From the NCBI RefSeq assembly GCF_006364615.1, contig NZ_CP040986.1, positions 558,001 through 622,000 of the forward strand: 64,000 nucleotides of DNA. The letters run 5' to 3'. How positions within the stretch are numbered: position 1 is the first letter of the stretch; the number at the start of each line of letters is the position of its first letter. The DNA comes from Candidatus Methylopumilus rimovensis (GTDB lineage Bacteria > Pseudomonadota > Gammaproteobacteria > Burkholderiales > Methylophilaceae). Below are positions 19,991-28,828 of this stretch, piece after piece. The position numbers were made by a program, and so were the translations under genes. Under the pieces are notes generated by a model. It did no database searches and was not told the DNA's origin. It saw only the letters and a program-made list of their open reading frames with translations.

Positions 19991-21511
19991 ATGGCTTTAA
20001 TCAAAAAAGAAGATTTTATTGAAAGTATCGCTGATGCTCTTCAATTTATTTCTTATTACCATTCAGAAGATTTTATTTCTTCGATGCGCGAAGCATATGA
20101 AAAAGAAAAATCTATTCCTGCTAAAGATGCAATGCATCAAATTTTAACAAGTTCAAAAATGAGCGCATTGGGGCAAAGACCCATATGTCAGGATACAGGC
20201 ATTGTCATTGCTTTTATAGAAGTAGGGATGGATGTCACATGGTTATCTGATCTTTCAATTGAAGAAATGGTGAATGAAGGAGTGAAGCGTGCTTATACAA
20301 ATAAAGACAATCCACTTCGACCTTCAATGGTTTCAGATCCTGCAGGTCAAAGACAAAATACAAAAGACAATACACCTGCCATCACACATGTAAAAATAAT
20401 TAAAGGTGACAAAGTGCGTGTGTCTATTAGTGCTAAAGGCGGGGGCTCAGAGAATAAAGCACAATTTACGACACTGAATCCTTCCGATAGCATTGTAGAT
20501 TGGGTGCTTAAAGTCATTCCAGAAATGGGCGCTGGCTGGTGTCCTCCAGGTGTCATTGGCATAGGTATTGGTGGATCATCTGAAAAAGCAATGTTAATGG
20601 CTAAGGAGTCTTTGATGTTGCCAATAGATATTCATGCGCTTGAAGAGCGTGGGGCAAAAAATAAAACAGAAGAGCTGCGAATTGAGCTCTATAACAAAAT
20701 TAATCAACTCGGTATAGGTGCTCAAGGCTTTGGTGGGTTAACAACAGTGCTTGATGTCAAAATTATGGATTATCCTTGCCATGCAGCCTCTCTGCCCGTT
20801 GCACTTATTCCTAATTGCGCAGCAACACGACATACTCATTTTATTTTGGATGGTAGTGGCCCAGTACATTTTAAAATCCCCAATTTAGATGCATGGCCTA
20901 AAGATATCTGGTCTCCTCAAACTGATGCCAAAAGAATCAATCTCAATTCGATAAACAAGGAATCAATTAAGGAATGGAAGGAAGGCGATTTACTTCTATT
21001 ATCTGGAAAATTAATTACCGCTAGAGACGGCGCGCACAAAAAAATTGCTGATCTTTTAAGAAGAGGAGAATCTTTACCTATGGAAATTAATTTAAAAGAT
21101 AAGTTTATTTATTATGTGGGCCCGGTAAATGCGGTTCATAACGAAGTGATAGGACCTGCTGGACCTACTACAGCGAATCGTATGGATCAATTCATGGAAA
21201 TGATGCTGGGTAAATTAGGGGTTCTAGGAACAATCGGAAAGGCTGAGCGTGGAGAAGAAGCAATTAAGATAATTAAAAAATATGAGTCTGTTTACTTAAG
21301 TGCAGTCGGTGGCGCAGCTTATTTAGTTTCCAAGGCTATTGCTTCATCCAAGATGATTGCTTTTCCTGAGCTTGGTATGGAGGCCATGTATGAATTTGAT
21401 GTGAAAGATATGCCGGTGATGGTTTCAATCGATACAAATGGACTATCAATTTATTCTGAATCCCAAGCCCAATGGAAAAACAAATCTATACCCATCAAAA
21501 CTTTGAAATAA
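19991..21511 (+). CDS. class I fumarate hydratase (iron-sulfur)
   Basis: Oxygen-sensitive [4Fe-4S] fumarase converting fumarate and malate. The 506-aa product carries an N-terminal alpha domain and C-terminal beta domain fused, as in FumA/FumB. Likely cluster cysteines lie in RPICQDTG, GAGWCPPG and IPNCAATRHTHF. The C-terminal domain shows GPVNAVHNEVIGPAGPTTANRMD. Tight spacing behind acnB suggests a two-gene TCA operon. A class II (FumC) enzyme is not seen in the window. Confidence 0.94.
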   Translation: MALIKKEDFIESIADALQFISYYHSEDFISSMREAYEKEKSIPAKDAMHQILTSSKMSALGQRPICQDTGIVIAFIEVGMDVTWLSDLSIEEMVNEGVKRAYTNKDNPLRPSMVSDPAGQRQNTKDNTPAITHVKIIKGDKVRVSISAKGGGSENKAQFTTLNPSDSIVDWVLKVIPEMGAGWCPPGVIGIGIGGSSEKAMLMAKESLMLPIDIHALEERGAKNKTEELRIELYNKINQLGIGAQGFGGLTTVLDVKIMDYPCHAASLPVALIPNCAATRHTHFILDGSGPVHFKIPNLDAWPKDIWSPQTDAKRINLNSINKESIKEWKEGDLLLLSGKLITARDGAHKKIADLLRRGESLPMEINLKDKFIYYVGPVNAVHNEVIGPAGPTTANRMDQFMEMMLGKLGVLGTIGKAERGEEAIKIIKKYESVYLSAVGGAAYLVSKAIASSKMIAFPELGMEAMYEFDVKDMPVMVSIDTNGLSIYSESQAQWKNKSIPIKTLK

Positions 21512-21514
21512 ATT

Positions 21515-22057
21515 CTAGTTTAGCATTAGACAAAAAGCGCCTTCTATGCCTTGTGATTTTTTAATGCTGCCTCGGATGTTAATTTCTGAATCATTTTTAA
21601 TTTGTGTGTCAAGTTTCAGTAAAAGTTTTTTATAGAGTTTATCAATGGATATTTCATGCAAGATACCGATTCTACCAACTAACTCATCTTCTACTTTTAT
21701 TCTCTTTATGGCCTTTCCATCCTGATTATAGATTTTAGCTTTGAGCGTGCCGTAAAAAGTTGTCATTTGTGGATTGTAAAATATGTATGGATCAAGAGAT
21801 AACACCAAATTTCCATAATTACCTTTTTCGCATGAAGCACTATTGGGTAGTGTTGATGAAACTGCTTTTTTTAAAAGTGAGCCTTGCTTTACCCAATACC
21901 CTTGCCCCCTAAAATCGACTAAATGGATTGGATGCCTATCAAAATCTTCATTAATGTGTATCAAATAATCGTAATTTGTATTCGCTTTTACTTCGGATGT
22001 TATAGATTGCGAAACTAAAGCAAAGAAAACCGAAAAAGCCACTAATATTTTTAACAT
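21515..22057 (-). CDS. hypothetical exported protein
   Basis: I do not recognise a family. From the ATG at 22057 the product is 180 aa, beginning MLKILVAFSVFFALVSQSITSEVKA, which reads as a cleavable signal peptide (cleavage near residue 20-25). An ATG 102 nt further upstream would bury this signal and run into the glutathione peroxidase gene, so I rejected it. The mature part is mixed polar/hydrophobic with two cysteines (CEKGNYG and the C-terminal EGAFCLMLN) that could pair. It is divergent from a predicted exported glutathione peroxidase, with 58 nt between starts, and convergent with fumarase. A periplasmic location is inferred. Confidence 0.7.
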   Translation of the reverse strand: MLKILVAFSVFFALVSQSITSEVKANTNYDYLIHINEDFDRHPIHLVDFRGQGYWVKQGSLLKKAVSSTLPNSASCEKGNYGNLVLSLDPYIFYNPQMTTFYGTLKAKIYNQDGKAIKRIKVEDELVGRIGILHEISIDKLYKKLLLKLDTQIKNDSEINIRGSIKKSQGIEGAFCLMLN

Positions 22058-22115
22058 TTTTGAATTATAGTAATAAAGATATGTCGTAATGACATCAAAC
22101 TTTGAGACTAGTTTC

Positions 22116-22643
22116 ATGAAAATTTTTTTACTATTATTTTTTTGGATAATACCAACCATGACTTATGCCGCCTGTCCTTCTTTATATAATCATCAGTTTA
22201 ATACACTTCAGGGTGACAAAATTAACTTATGTGATTATCAATCAAAGCCTATTTTAGTAGTCAATACCGCAAGTAAATGTGGATTTACGCCGCAGTTTAA
22301 TGCACTAGAGGCGCTTTATAAGAAATATCACGATAAAGGTCTATTGGTGATTGGCTTTCCTTCCAATGACTTTAATCAAGAATTAAGTACTGATAAGGAA
22401 GTGAAAGATTTTTGCAAGTTAACCTATGCAGTTGAATTTCCTATGACAACAAAATCTAGCGTGACAGGCAAGAATGCAAATCCTTTTTATCAAGAGTTGA
22501 TTAAAACGTCAGGTCAAATGCCTCAGTGGAATTTTTTTAAGTATTTAATATTGCCTCAAGGTAAAAAAGTATTCGCATTTACAAGTGATGTCACACCTGA
22601 CTCACCGGAAATTTTAGATAAAATTAAAGCAGAGTTAAATTAA
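22116..22643 (+). CDS. glutathione peroxidase-family protein, probably periplasmic
   Basis: Thiol peroxidase of the glutathione peroxidase family. The catalytic Cys lies in NTASKCGFTPQ, the conserved Gln-containing segment in GFPSNDFNQE, and the Trp/Asn pair in PQWNFFKYL. I use the ATG at 22116: it gives a 175-aa protein starting MKIFLLLFFWIIPTMTYA, a good signal peptide ending near AxA. An ATG at 22089 would add nine polar residues before it. Cys-type enzymes of this family usually take electrons from thioredoxin rather than glutathione. The divergent exported gene may share the promoter region. Confidence 0.9.
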   Translation: MKIFLLLFFWIIPTMTYAACPSLYNHQFNTLQGDKINLCDYQSKPILVVNTASKCGFTPQFNALEALYKKYHDKGLLVIGFPSNDFNQELSTDKEVKDFCKLTYAVEFPMTTKSSVTGKNANPFYQELIKTSGQMPQWNFFKYLILPQGKKVFAFTSDVTPDSPEILDKIKAELN

Positions 22644-22649
22644 TACCTT

Positions 22650-23465
22650 TTAAGTATTAGGCTGACGAATTTTTTGTAAGATAATCGCTGAAAGTTCTTC
22701 GACCGAACGTGTGGTCGAATCCGCCCATGGAATGCCGGCTCTTTTCATAAGGCTTTCACAATCTGCAATCTCTTTCCTACAGTTTTCAAGTGATGCGTAA
22801 GTGCTATTTGGTCGCCTTTCGCTTCGAAGGCTGCTTAAACGATCTGCTTGTATAGTTAAACCGAAAATTTTATCGATATACCCTTCTAGAATAGGTGGCA
22901 ACGCTTTTCTTTCAAAATCTTCAGGCGTTAACGGATAGTTTGCAGCTTTAATACCAAACTGCATCGCAAGATAAATACTCGTTGGTGTTTTGCCTGATCT
23001 AGATACACCAACCAAAATCACATTAGCTTGATTGAGACCGTTATGCGTCATCCCGTCATCATGACCTAATGCAAAATTAATCGCTTCCATTCTGTCTGAA
23101 TAATTAGTACCAGATATACTATGGGCAACACCGGGACGTGTGAGAGGTTCTTCTTTTAATTCAACGCCTAAAGGATCAATGAATGAATCAAAAAGATCAA
23201 TATAATAAGCATCAACCTCTTTAAGTTCTGCACGAAGTTTAGGATTGCCAATTGACATAATGACAATCGGTCTTAAACCATTTTCCATTTTTGCATTCAC
23301 GATACGTTTTTGGGCGTCGTCCACTTTTGCATCGGAATCGGTAAATGGAATTCTGATTTGTATAAATTGTGTATCTGGGAAGTGAGCTAAAAGCTGGCCT
23401 AATGCACCAGCAGTAATACCTGTTCCGTCAGAGATAAAGAAAGCTGTTCTTTTTTGTTGTGCCAT
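22650..23465 (-). CDS. ppsR: PEP synthase regulatory protein (bifunctional kinase/pyrophosphorylase)
   Basis: DUF299-family protein that inactivates PEP synthase by ADP-dependent phosphorylation of a Thr near its catalytic His, and reactivates it by phosphorolysis. The P-loop is seen as GVSRSGKTPTSIYLA (about residues 153-167), with the N-terminal FFISDGTGITAGALG and the downstream NYPL segment typical of the family. The 271-aa length is normal. Its start ATG overlaps the ppsA stop codon, so the two are translationally coupled, which supports the assignment. Confidence 0.94.
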   Translation of the reverse strand: MAQQKRTAFFISDGTGITAGALGQLLAHFPDTQFIQIRIPFTDSDAKVDDAQKRIVNAKMENGLRPIVIMSIGNPKLRAELKEVDAYYIDLFDSFIDPLGVELKEEPLTRPGVAHSISGTNYSDRMEAINFALGHDDGMTHNGLNQANVILVGVSRSGKTPTSIYLAMQFGIKAANYPLTPEDFERKALPPILEGYIDKIFGLTIQADRLSSLRSERRPNSTYASLENCRKEIADCESLMKRAGIPWADSTTRSVEELSAIILQKIRQPNT

Positions 23466-25828
23466 TATTTTTGGCTAATACGCTTCCATGTACTGATAAC
23501 AGTGTCAGGATTAAGCGACATTGATGAAATACCTTCCTTTACTAACCATTCAGCAAAGTCAGGATGATCTGAGGGGCCTTGTCCACAAATTCCAATATAT
23601 TTTTTTGTTTTCTTAGCTGCTGAAATTGCCATTTGGATAAGTGCTTTCACAGCATCATTTCTTTCATCAAAACCATCAGCTAAAATGCCTGAGTCTCGAT
23701 CAGTGCCTAATGTAAGTTGTGTTAAATCATTTGATCCAATGGAGAATCCATCGAAGTATTCAAGGAATGCTTCAGCTAAGATTGCGTTTGATGGTACTTC
23801 ACACATCATAATTAAGCGAAGTCCATGATCACCTCTCTTAAGACCGTTAGCCGCCATAATGGAAGTGACCTCTTTTGCTTCTTCTAAAGTTCTTACAAAT
23901 GGAATCATAATTTCTACATTTGTTAAACCAAAAGTTTCTCTTACCTTTGTCATGGCTTGACATTCCATGACAAAGCATTCTTTAAAATCTTCTGACATAT
24001 AGCGCGCCGCACCTCTAAATCCAATCATTGGATTTTCTTCGTCAGGTTCGTATATATCTCCACCAAGTAATTTTTTATATTCATTAGATTTAAAATCAGA
24101 AGTTCTTACAATGACTGGTTTTGGATAAAATGCCGCCGCAATTGTTGCAACACCTTCAGCCACTTTATCAATATAGAATTGTTTGGGGTTTAGATAACCG
24201 CGCGCACGATGTGTAATTTGTTTTTGAATATCCTGAGGCATCGCTGAATAATTTAATATAGCTTTTGGGTGAATGCCGATCATATTATTGATGACGAATT
24301 CTAAACGCGCTAAACCCACACCATCATTAGGTGTTTGGGCGAATGTAAATGCCATATCAGGGTTACCTACGTTCATCATGATTTTAACTGGTGGTGATGG
24401 GAGGACAGTTTCTTTTTCCGTATTAACTTCGTATTCAAGAGCACCTTGGAATACAAGTCCAGTTTCACCCTCTGAACAACAGACGGTTACCATATCTCCA
24501 TCTTGTAAAAGCTCAGTTGCATTCACACTACCTACAATCGCTGGAATACCAAGTTCACGAGCAATGATGGCAGCATGACATGTTCGACCTCCACGATTCG
24601 TTACAAGCGCTGACGCTCTTTTCATCACTGGTTCCCAGTTAGGGTCAGTCATGTCTGCAACCAAGACGTCACCAGGTTGAACCGCATGCATTTCAGAAGG
24701 ATCTTTAACAATACGAACTGGACCGACGCCAATTTTTTGTGTCACTGCTCGTCCTGCTACAATCGCTTTACCGCTTCCTTTTAATTTAAAAATTTCAACT
24801 GCATTTTTTGATTGAGATTTAACAGTCTCAGGCCTTGCTTGAAGAATGTAAATTTTTCCGTCTAAACCATTTTTGCCCCATTCAATATCCATAGGACATC
24901 CATAGTGCGATTCAATAGTTACAGCATATTGAGCAAGCTCTAAAATGTCTTCATCATTGAGGCTAAACGAATCGCTTTCTTTAGGATTAACATCAATGGT
25001 GTGTGTGCTTTTTCCAGCTTGTGTAGCATCACTAAAGACCATTTTAATTTTTTTGGATCCAATCGATCGTCTTACGATCGCAGGCTTTCCTTCTTTTAAA
25101 AGCGGCTTAAAAACGTAGAATTCATCTGGGTTTACAGCGCCTTGAACTACCGTCTCACCTAGTCCATAAGAGGCAGTAATAAATACCACATCCTTAAATC
25201 CTGATTCGGTGTCGATCGTAAACATCACGCCAGAGCAGCCAATATCACTTCGTACCATTTGTTGAACGCCTGCTGAAATAGCAACATCAGCATGAACAAA
25301 ACCTTTATGCACGCGATAAGAAATAGCACGGTCGTTATAAAGAGATGCAAACACTTCTTTGATTGCATGCTTAATATTCTCAACACCATGAATATTTAAA
25401 AAACTCTCTTGCTGACCTGCAAAAGAAGCGTCAGGTAGATCTTCTGCAGTAGCAGAAGATCTCACGGCAAAAGTAGTACCTTCAGCAGAGTTCTTTGTGA
25501 GTCGCGTGTAATTTTCTTCAATAGCTTTTTCTAAAGAAGAGGGGAATGGGGTATCAATAATCCATTGTCTAATTTTTTTACCGCTGACAGCGAGCGCATC
25601 CGTATCATCTGTATTTAATGTTTTTAGTTCATCAGCAATTTTATCGTCGAGTTTATTGTGAGTTAAAAATTCTCTAAATGCCAATGCTGTCGTTGCAAAG
25701 CCCGTAGGGACTCTGACACCTTTTGCATTAAGCTGTGAAATCATTTCACCTAATGACGCATTCTTTCCTCCCACAGAACCGACATCTGTATTTCGAAGAT
25801 TTTCTAGTGGAATGACATGTGATGACAT
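23465..25828 (-). CDS. ppsA: phosphoenolpyruvate synthase
   Basis: ATP-dependent conversion of pyruvate to PEP, the gluconeogenic entry. The N-terminal ATP-binding domain includes [11 protein letters not shown] and [22 protein letters not shown]. The phosphorylated His is His418 in [15 protein letters not shown]. The C-terminal TIM barrel contains [17 protein letters not shown] and the catalytic Cys in [11 protein letters not shown]. 787 aa is the standard length. PpsR is coupled downstream. Divergently, 473 nt away, starts tal, so a single spacer serves the two carbon operons. Confidence 0.96.
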   Translation of the reverse strand: MSSHVIPLENLRNTDVGSVGGKNASLGEMISQLNAKGVRVPTGFATTALAFREFLTHNKLDDKIADELKTLNTDDTDALAVSGKKIRQWIIDTPFPSSLEKAIEENYTRLTKNSAEGTTFAVRSSATAEDLPDASFAGQQESFLNIHGVENIKHAIKEVFASLYNDRAISYRVHKGFVHADVAISAGVQQMVRSDIGCSGVMFTIDTESGFKDVVFITASYGLGETVVQGAVNPDEFYVFKPLLKEGKPAIVRRSIGSKKIKMVFSDATQAGKSTHTIDVNPKESDSFSLNDEDILELAQYAVTIESHYGCPMDIEWGKNGLDGKIYILQARPETVKSQSKNAVEIFKLKGSGKAIVAGRAVTQKIGVGPVRIVKDPSEMHAVQPGDVLVADMTDPNWEPVMKRASALVTNRGGRTCHAAIIARELGIPAIVGSVNATELLQDGDMVTVCCSEGETGLVFQGALEYEVNTEKETVLPSPPVKIMMNVGNPDMAFTFAQTPNDGVGLARLEFVINNMIGIHPKAILNYSAMPQDIQKQITHRARGYLNPKQFYIDKVAEGVATIAAAFYPKPVIVRTSDFKSNEYKKLLGGDIYEPDEENPMIGFRGAARYMSEDFKECFVMECQAMTKVRETFGLTNVEIMIPFVRTLEEAKEVTSIMAANGLKRGDHGLRLIMMCEVPSNAILAEAFLEYFDGFSIGSNDLTQLTLGTDRDSGILADGFDERNDAVKALIQMAISAAKKTKKYIGICGQGPSDHPDFAEWLVKEGISSMSLNPDTVISTWKRISQK

Positions 25829-26301
25829 AAAGGCCCTTAGGTTAATAACTTGAAGAACTTAAGAAGTTAATTTTTAGTAATGCTGTTTTTAAGTTTAATT
25901 GGTTTTCACGACAAAGATGGCTAAAAAAATCTTTAAATGTGAGATGCCATAAAAAGACGTCATTTTGCCAAATTAACCTCTTATTGTCATCTGAATCCTT
26001 AGCCTAAATATTTAGTGAAATGGGTTGAGAGTGATGTGATTTCCTTATGAGACACAAAAAAGAAATGAGATTAAATAATATGCTCTTAATTGTAGCTAAA
26101 ATGTATCTAAAATTAATTAAAATCTGTTAAATATAGATAATTTTGAATTTTACTCATTATTTTAATAAGAGCTCTCTGAAATACGCCCAAAAAATTAATA
26201 TTGACCCATAAAACATCAGTTGAATCTGCTAGATTGCCAGTCAATTCATATATAATTTCAGATCCGATTTCAAAGACATCATTTTTTGGAGATTTAAAGC
26301 A
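25829..26301 (+). other. 473-nt AT-rich spacer between ppsA and tal
   Basis: No coding frame of note. On the plus strand a TATAAT lies at 26251-26256, 46 nt before the tal start, but without a good -35 at normal distance. A GGAG at 26288-26291 serves as the tal ribosome binding site. Long A/T tracts fill 26060-26200. The ppsA start has an AGGG upstream. The size, unusual for this compact genome, suggests regulation of both divergent operons. Confidence 0.5.
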
Positions 26302-27252
26302 ATGGCAACATTATTAGAACAATTAAAAGACATGACAACAATCGTTGCTGATACAGGTGACGTGGAAGCAATTAAAACAGTAAAGCCTTATGATGCAACA
26401 ACAAACCCATCTTTACTCCTAAAGGCTAGTACACTTCCTCAATGTGAGCCTATGATAAAAGAAGCTATTGCTTATGCAAAATCAAAAAGCAGCAACAAAG
26501 CTCAACAAATTGAAGATGCAGCTGATAAGCTAGCTGTGCTCGTAGGTCTTGAGATTCTCAAACATATCCCTGGTCGTATTTCTACTGAAGTGGATGCGCG
26601 CTTATCTTTCAATATTGATGCAATGGTTAAAAAAGGACGTAAATTAATTGGTCTTTATGAAGAAGCTGGCGTTAAGAAAGATCGCGTTCTTATTAAATTA
26701 GCTTCAACATGGGAAGGCATTAAAGCAGGTGAAATTTTAGAAAAAGAAGGTATTAATTGTAACTTAACGCTTCTTTTTGGTTTTGGCCAAGCGCGCGCTT
26801 GTGCTGAAGCAGGTGTATTCCTTATTTCACCATTCGTAGGCCGCATCCTTGATTGGTATAAAGCTAAAACTGGTAATACCTACTCATCTGAAGAAGATCC
26901 GGGCGTGATATCTGTGCGAAAGATTTATGCATATTACAAAGAACATGGATACAAAACAGTCGTAATGGGCGCTTCATTTAGAAATATTGGAGAAATTACA
27001 GCTCTAGCAGGTTGTGATCGTCTAACGATCGCTCCAAATCTTCTTCAGGAGCTTGAAGCAACACAAGGTGACTTGCCACGCATTCTAAAAGATAGTGGAG
27101 CTACAAAAGCTGCGCCAGCTAAAATGACTGAAGACGAATTCCGTTTCTCATTGAATGAAGATGCGATGGCAACTGAAAAACTTTCAGAAGGTATTCGTGG
27201 TTTCGTAGTGGATCAAAACAAACTCGAAACAGCTCTCAACGAGAAGCTATAA
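26302..27252 (+). CDS. tal: transaldolase
   Basis: Transfers a dihydroxyacetone unit between sugar phosphates; in the RuMP cycle it helps regenerate ribulose-5-phosphate. The 316-aa protein is TalB-like. It has the N-terminal DATTNPSLL motif and the Schiff-base Lys132 in [14 protein letters not shown], the same position as in E. coli Tal[20 protein letters not shown] and VGRILDWYK follow. It is upstream of hps and hpi on the same strand, which is why I assign it to formaldehyde assimilation. Codons are biased towards a highly expressed set. Confidence 0.97.
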   Translation: MATLLEQLKDMTTIVADTGDVEAIKTVKPYDATTNPSLLLKASTLPQCEPMIKEAIAYAKSKSSNKAQQIEDAADKLAVLVGLEILKHIPGRISTEVDARLSFNIDAMVKKGRKLIGLYEEAGVKKDRVLIKLASTWEGIKAGEILEKEGINCNLTLLFGFGQARACAEAGVFLISPFVGRILDWYKAKTGNTYSSEEDPGVISVRKIYAYYKEHGYKTVVMGASFRNIGEITALAGCDRLTIAPNLLQELEATQGDLPRILKDSGATKAAPAKMTEDEFRFSLNEDAMATEKLSEGIRGFVVDQNKLETALNEKL

Positions 27253-27297
27253 ATCATTTCTTGTCATAAAAAAGACAATAAATCGCTATAAAATCAC

Positions 27298-27332
27298 TAG
27301 GGCTAATCATTGACACAAGACGATTAGCCCTA
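27298..27332 (+). repeat. inverted repeat in tal-hps spacer
   Basis: TAGGGCTAATC (27298-27308) and GATTAGCCCTA (27322-27332) form a perfect 11-bp stem with a 13-nt loop. There is no T run right after it, so it is a poor intrinsic terminator for tal. It overlaps the -35 to -10 spacer of the hps promoter, so it may be an operator, an mRNA 3' stabiliser for tal, or both. Confidence 0.6.
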
Positions 27333-27338
27333 TATGAT
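27310..27338 (+). promoter_or_regulatory. sigma70-type promoter for hps
   Basis: TTGACA (27310-27315), a 17-nt spacer, and TATGAT (27333-27338) give a perfect -35 and a five-of-six -10. Transcription would start near 27345, leaving a leader of about 75 nt, with the ribosome binding site GGAG at 27410-27413 and hps ATG at 27422. A very strong promoter fits HPS being among the most abundant proteins in RuMP methylotrophs. Confidence 0.75.
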
Positions 27339-27421
27339 CGATTTCCTGCTTCATGAAGTTCAAACTTCCTTTTAGCAACGAACTATTTTAGAAAACTTGT
27401 AATAAATACGGAGAAAAAACC

Positions 27422-28054
27422 ATGGCTTTAACACAAATGGCATTAGATTCATTAGATTTTGACGCAACAGTTGCATTAGCAACTAAAGTTGCTCCACACG
27501 TGGATATTCTTGAAATTGGTACACCATGCATTAAGCATAACGGTATCAAGCTTCTTGAAACACTTCGCGCTAAATTCCCAAAGAACCAAATCCTTGTTGA
27601 CTTAAAAACTATGGACGCTGGTGAATACGAAGCTGAGCCTTTCTACAAGGCTGGTGCTGACATTTGTACAGTTCTTGGTGCTTCTGGTATTGCTACAATC
27701 AAAGGTGTGATTGCTGCTGCTAAGAAATACGGTAAAGAAGTTCAAGTTGACATGATTAACGTTCCAAACAAAGAAGCTTTAGCTAAAGAAGCTGTTGCTG
27801 CTGGCGCGCACATCATTGGTGTTCATACTGGTCTTGATGCACAAGCTGCTGGTCACACACCATTTGCTGACTTAGCTGCAATTGCTGCACTTAAAACAGG
27901 TGCAAAGATTTCAGTAGCTGGCGGTGTTAAAGCTGCTACTACACAGCAAGTTAAAGATGCTGGTGCTGCAATCATTGTTGCTGGTGCTGCAATCTACGGC
28001 GCTGCTGACCCAGCTGCTGCTGCTGCAGAAATCACAAAAATTGCTCATGGATAA
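27422..28054 (+). CDS. hps: 3-hexulose-6-phosphate synthase
   Basis: Aldol addition of formaldehyde to ribulose-5-phosphate giving 3-hexulose-6-phosphate, the C1-fixing step of the RuMP cycle. The 210-aa product is a member of the OMP decarboxylase superfamily with the metal-binding DxKxxD motif as Asp60-Lys62-Asp65 (LVDLKTMDAGE). GVHTGLDAQAAG and SVAGGVKAATT give the phosphate-binding end of the barrel. Codon use is strongly skewed (mostly GCT/GCA Ala, GGT Gly), unlike neighbouring genes, as expected for very high expression. It has its own promoter and is followed by a terminator before hpi. Confidence 0.97.
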   Translation: MALTQMALDSLDFDATVALATKVAPHVDILEIGTPCIKHNGIKLLETLRAKFPKNQILVDLKTMDAGEYEAEPFYKAGADICTVLGASGIATIKGVIAAAKKYGKEVQVDMINVPNKEALAKEAVAAGAHIIGVHTGLDAQAAGHTPFADLAAIAALKTGAKISVAGGVKAATTQQVKDAGAAIIVAGAAIYGAADPAAAAAEITKIAHG

Positions 28055-28086
28055 TTGTTAAGAAACAATTATTAATGAACTAAACT

Positions 28087-28121
28087 AAATCCCGACTTAG
28101 CAATGAGTCGGGATTTTTTTT
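28087..28121 (+). terminator. intrinsic terminator between hps and hpi
   Basis: AAATCCCGACT (28087-28097) pairs with AGTCGGGATTT (28106-28116) around an 8-nt loop and runs into eight T, a textbook rho-independent terminator. A second small hairpin (AATTGTT...AACAATT, about 28053-28070) lies just after the hps stop. hpi starts 34 nt further on, so it may be expressed by read-through at a lower level. Confidence 0.9.
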
Positions 28122-28154
28122 ATAGTTTTTTATTTTTAAATAAAAGGATTCAAT

Positions 28155-28688
28155 ATGCATCAAAAATTATTATTAGATAAAATCTCAAGCGTTTTATCAG
28201 TGACCGAACAAAGCAATGCAGCTAAACTTCTTAAGCTTGTTGATGAGGCAGGCCGTATTTTCGTTGGTGGTGCTGGACGATCAGGACTTGTTTCACGTTT
28301 TTTTGCAATGCGTCTCGTGCATAGCGGCTATCAAGTGAATATGGTGGGTGAAATTGTGACGCCAGCTATTAAATCTGGAGATTTATTTTTAGTGATTTCA
28401 GGTTCGGGCGGCACAAAAACACTTCTACCGCTTCTCGAAACAGCCAAATCAAAAGGCGCAAAAATTGTTGTAATCTCCATGAAAAATAAATCACCTATGT
28501 CTGACATGGCTGATTTAACTATTCAAATTGGTAATGATGATTCTTTCGGCCTCACTAAAGGCATGCCTATGGGTACCACATTTGAATTATCTACTTTAAT
28601 CTATTTAGAAGCAGTGATTTCGGAATTGATTCATGCTAAAGGATTAACAGAAGAGGGTATGCGAGCTATTCACGCAAATCTTGAGTAA
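28155..28688 (+). CDS. hpi: 6-phospho-3-hexuloisomerase
   Basis: Isomerises 3-hexulose-6-phosphate to fructose-6-phosphate, the second RuMP step. A 177-aa SIS-domain protein: FVGGAGRSGLVSRFFAMRL (about residues 36-54) and the phosphate-binding VISGSGGTKTLLP are the sugar isomerase hallmarks. The position after hps makes the assignment solid. An AAGGA at 28144-28148, six nt before the ATG, gives a good ribosome binding site. The hps terminator lies between them. A perfect 13-bp hairpin follows the gene. Confidence 0.96.
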   Translation: MHQKLLLDKISSVLSVTEQSNAAKLLKLVDEAGRIFVGGAGRSGLVSRFFAMRLVHSGYQVNMVGEIVTPAIKSGDLFLVISGSGGTKTLLPLLETAKSKGAKIVVISMKNKSPMSDMADLTIQIGNDDSFGLTKGMPMGTTFELSTLIYLEAVISELIHAKGLTEEGMRAIHANLE

Positions 28689-28749
28689 GGTCAACAAATT
28701 AGAGCTCGAAAATGCTGTTAAATAAATAGTCATTCATAGCTTTAGTTAA

Positions 28750-28780
28750 TAATTAAGGGCGCTTTAAGCGCCCTTAATTA
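28750..28780. terminator. perfect 13-bp hairpin after hpi
   Basis: TAATTAAGGGCGC (28750-28762) and GCGCCCTTAATTA (28768-28780) pair perfectly around TTTAA. The GC-rich core has A/T tracts on both sides, so it could act in either direction; here it ends the hps-hpi transcript before pabB. Confidence 0.85.
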
Positions 28781-28828
28781 TTTAATCAGCTTATAATTTA
28801 CATTTATAAGCATAGGTATCAACAGCCG

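Noticed and set aside
22089-22159. Overlapping 5' ends of the glutathione peroxidase and the divergent unknown gene
   Set aside because: The overlap exists only if the longest possible starts are used; later ATGs restore both signal peptides and remove it.
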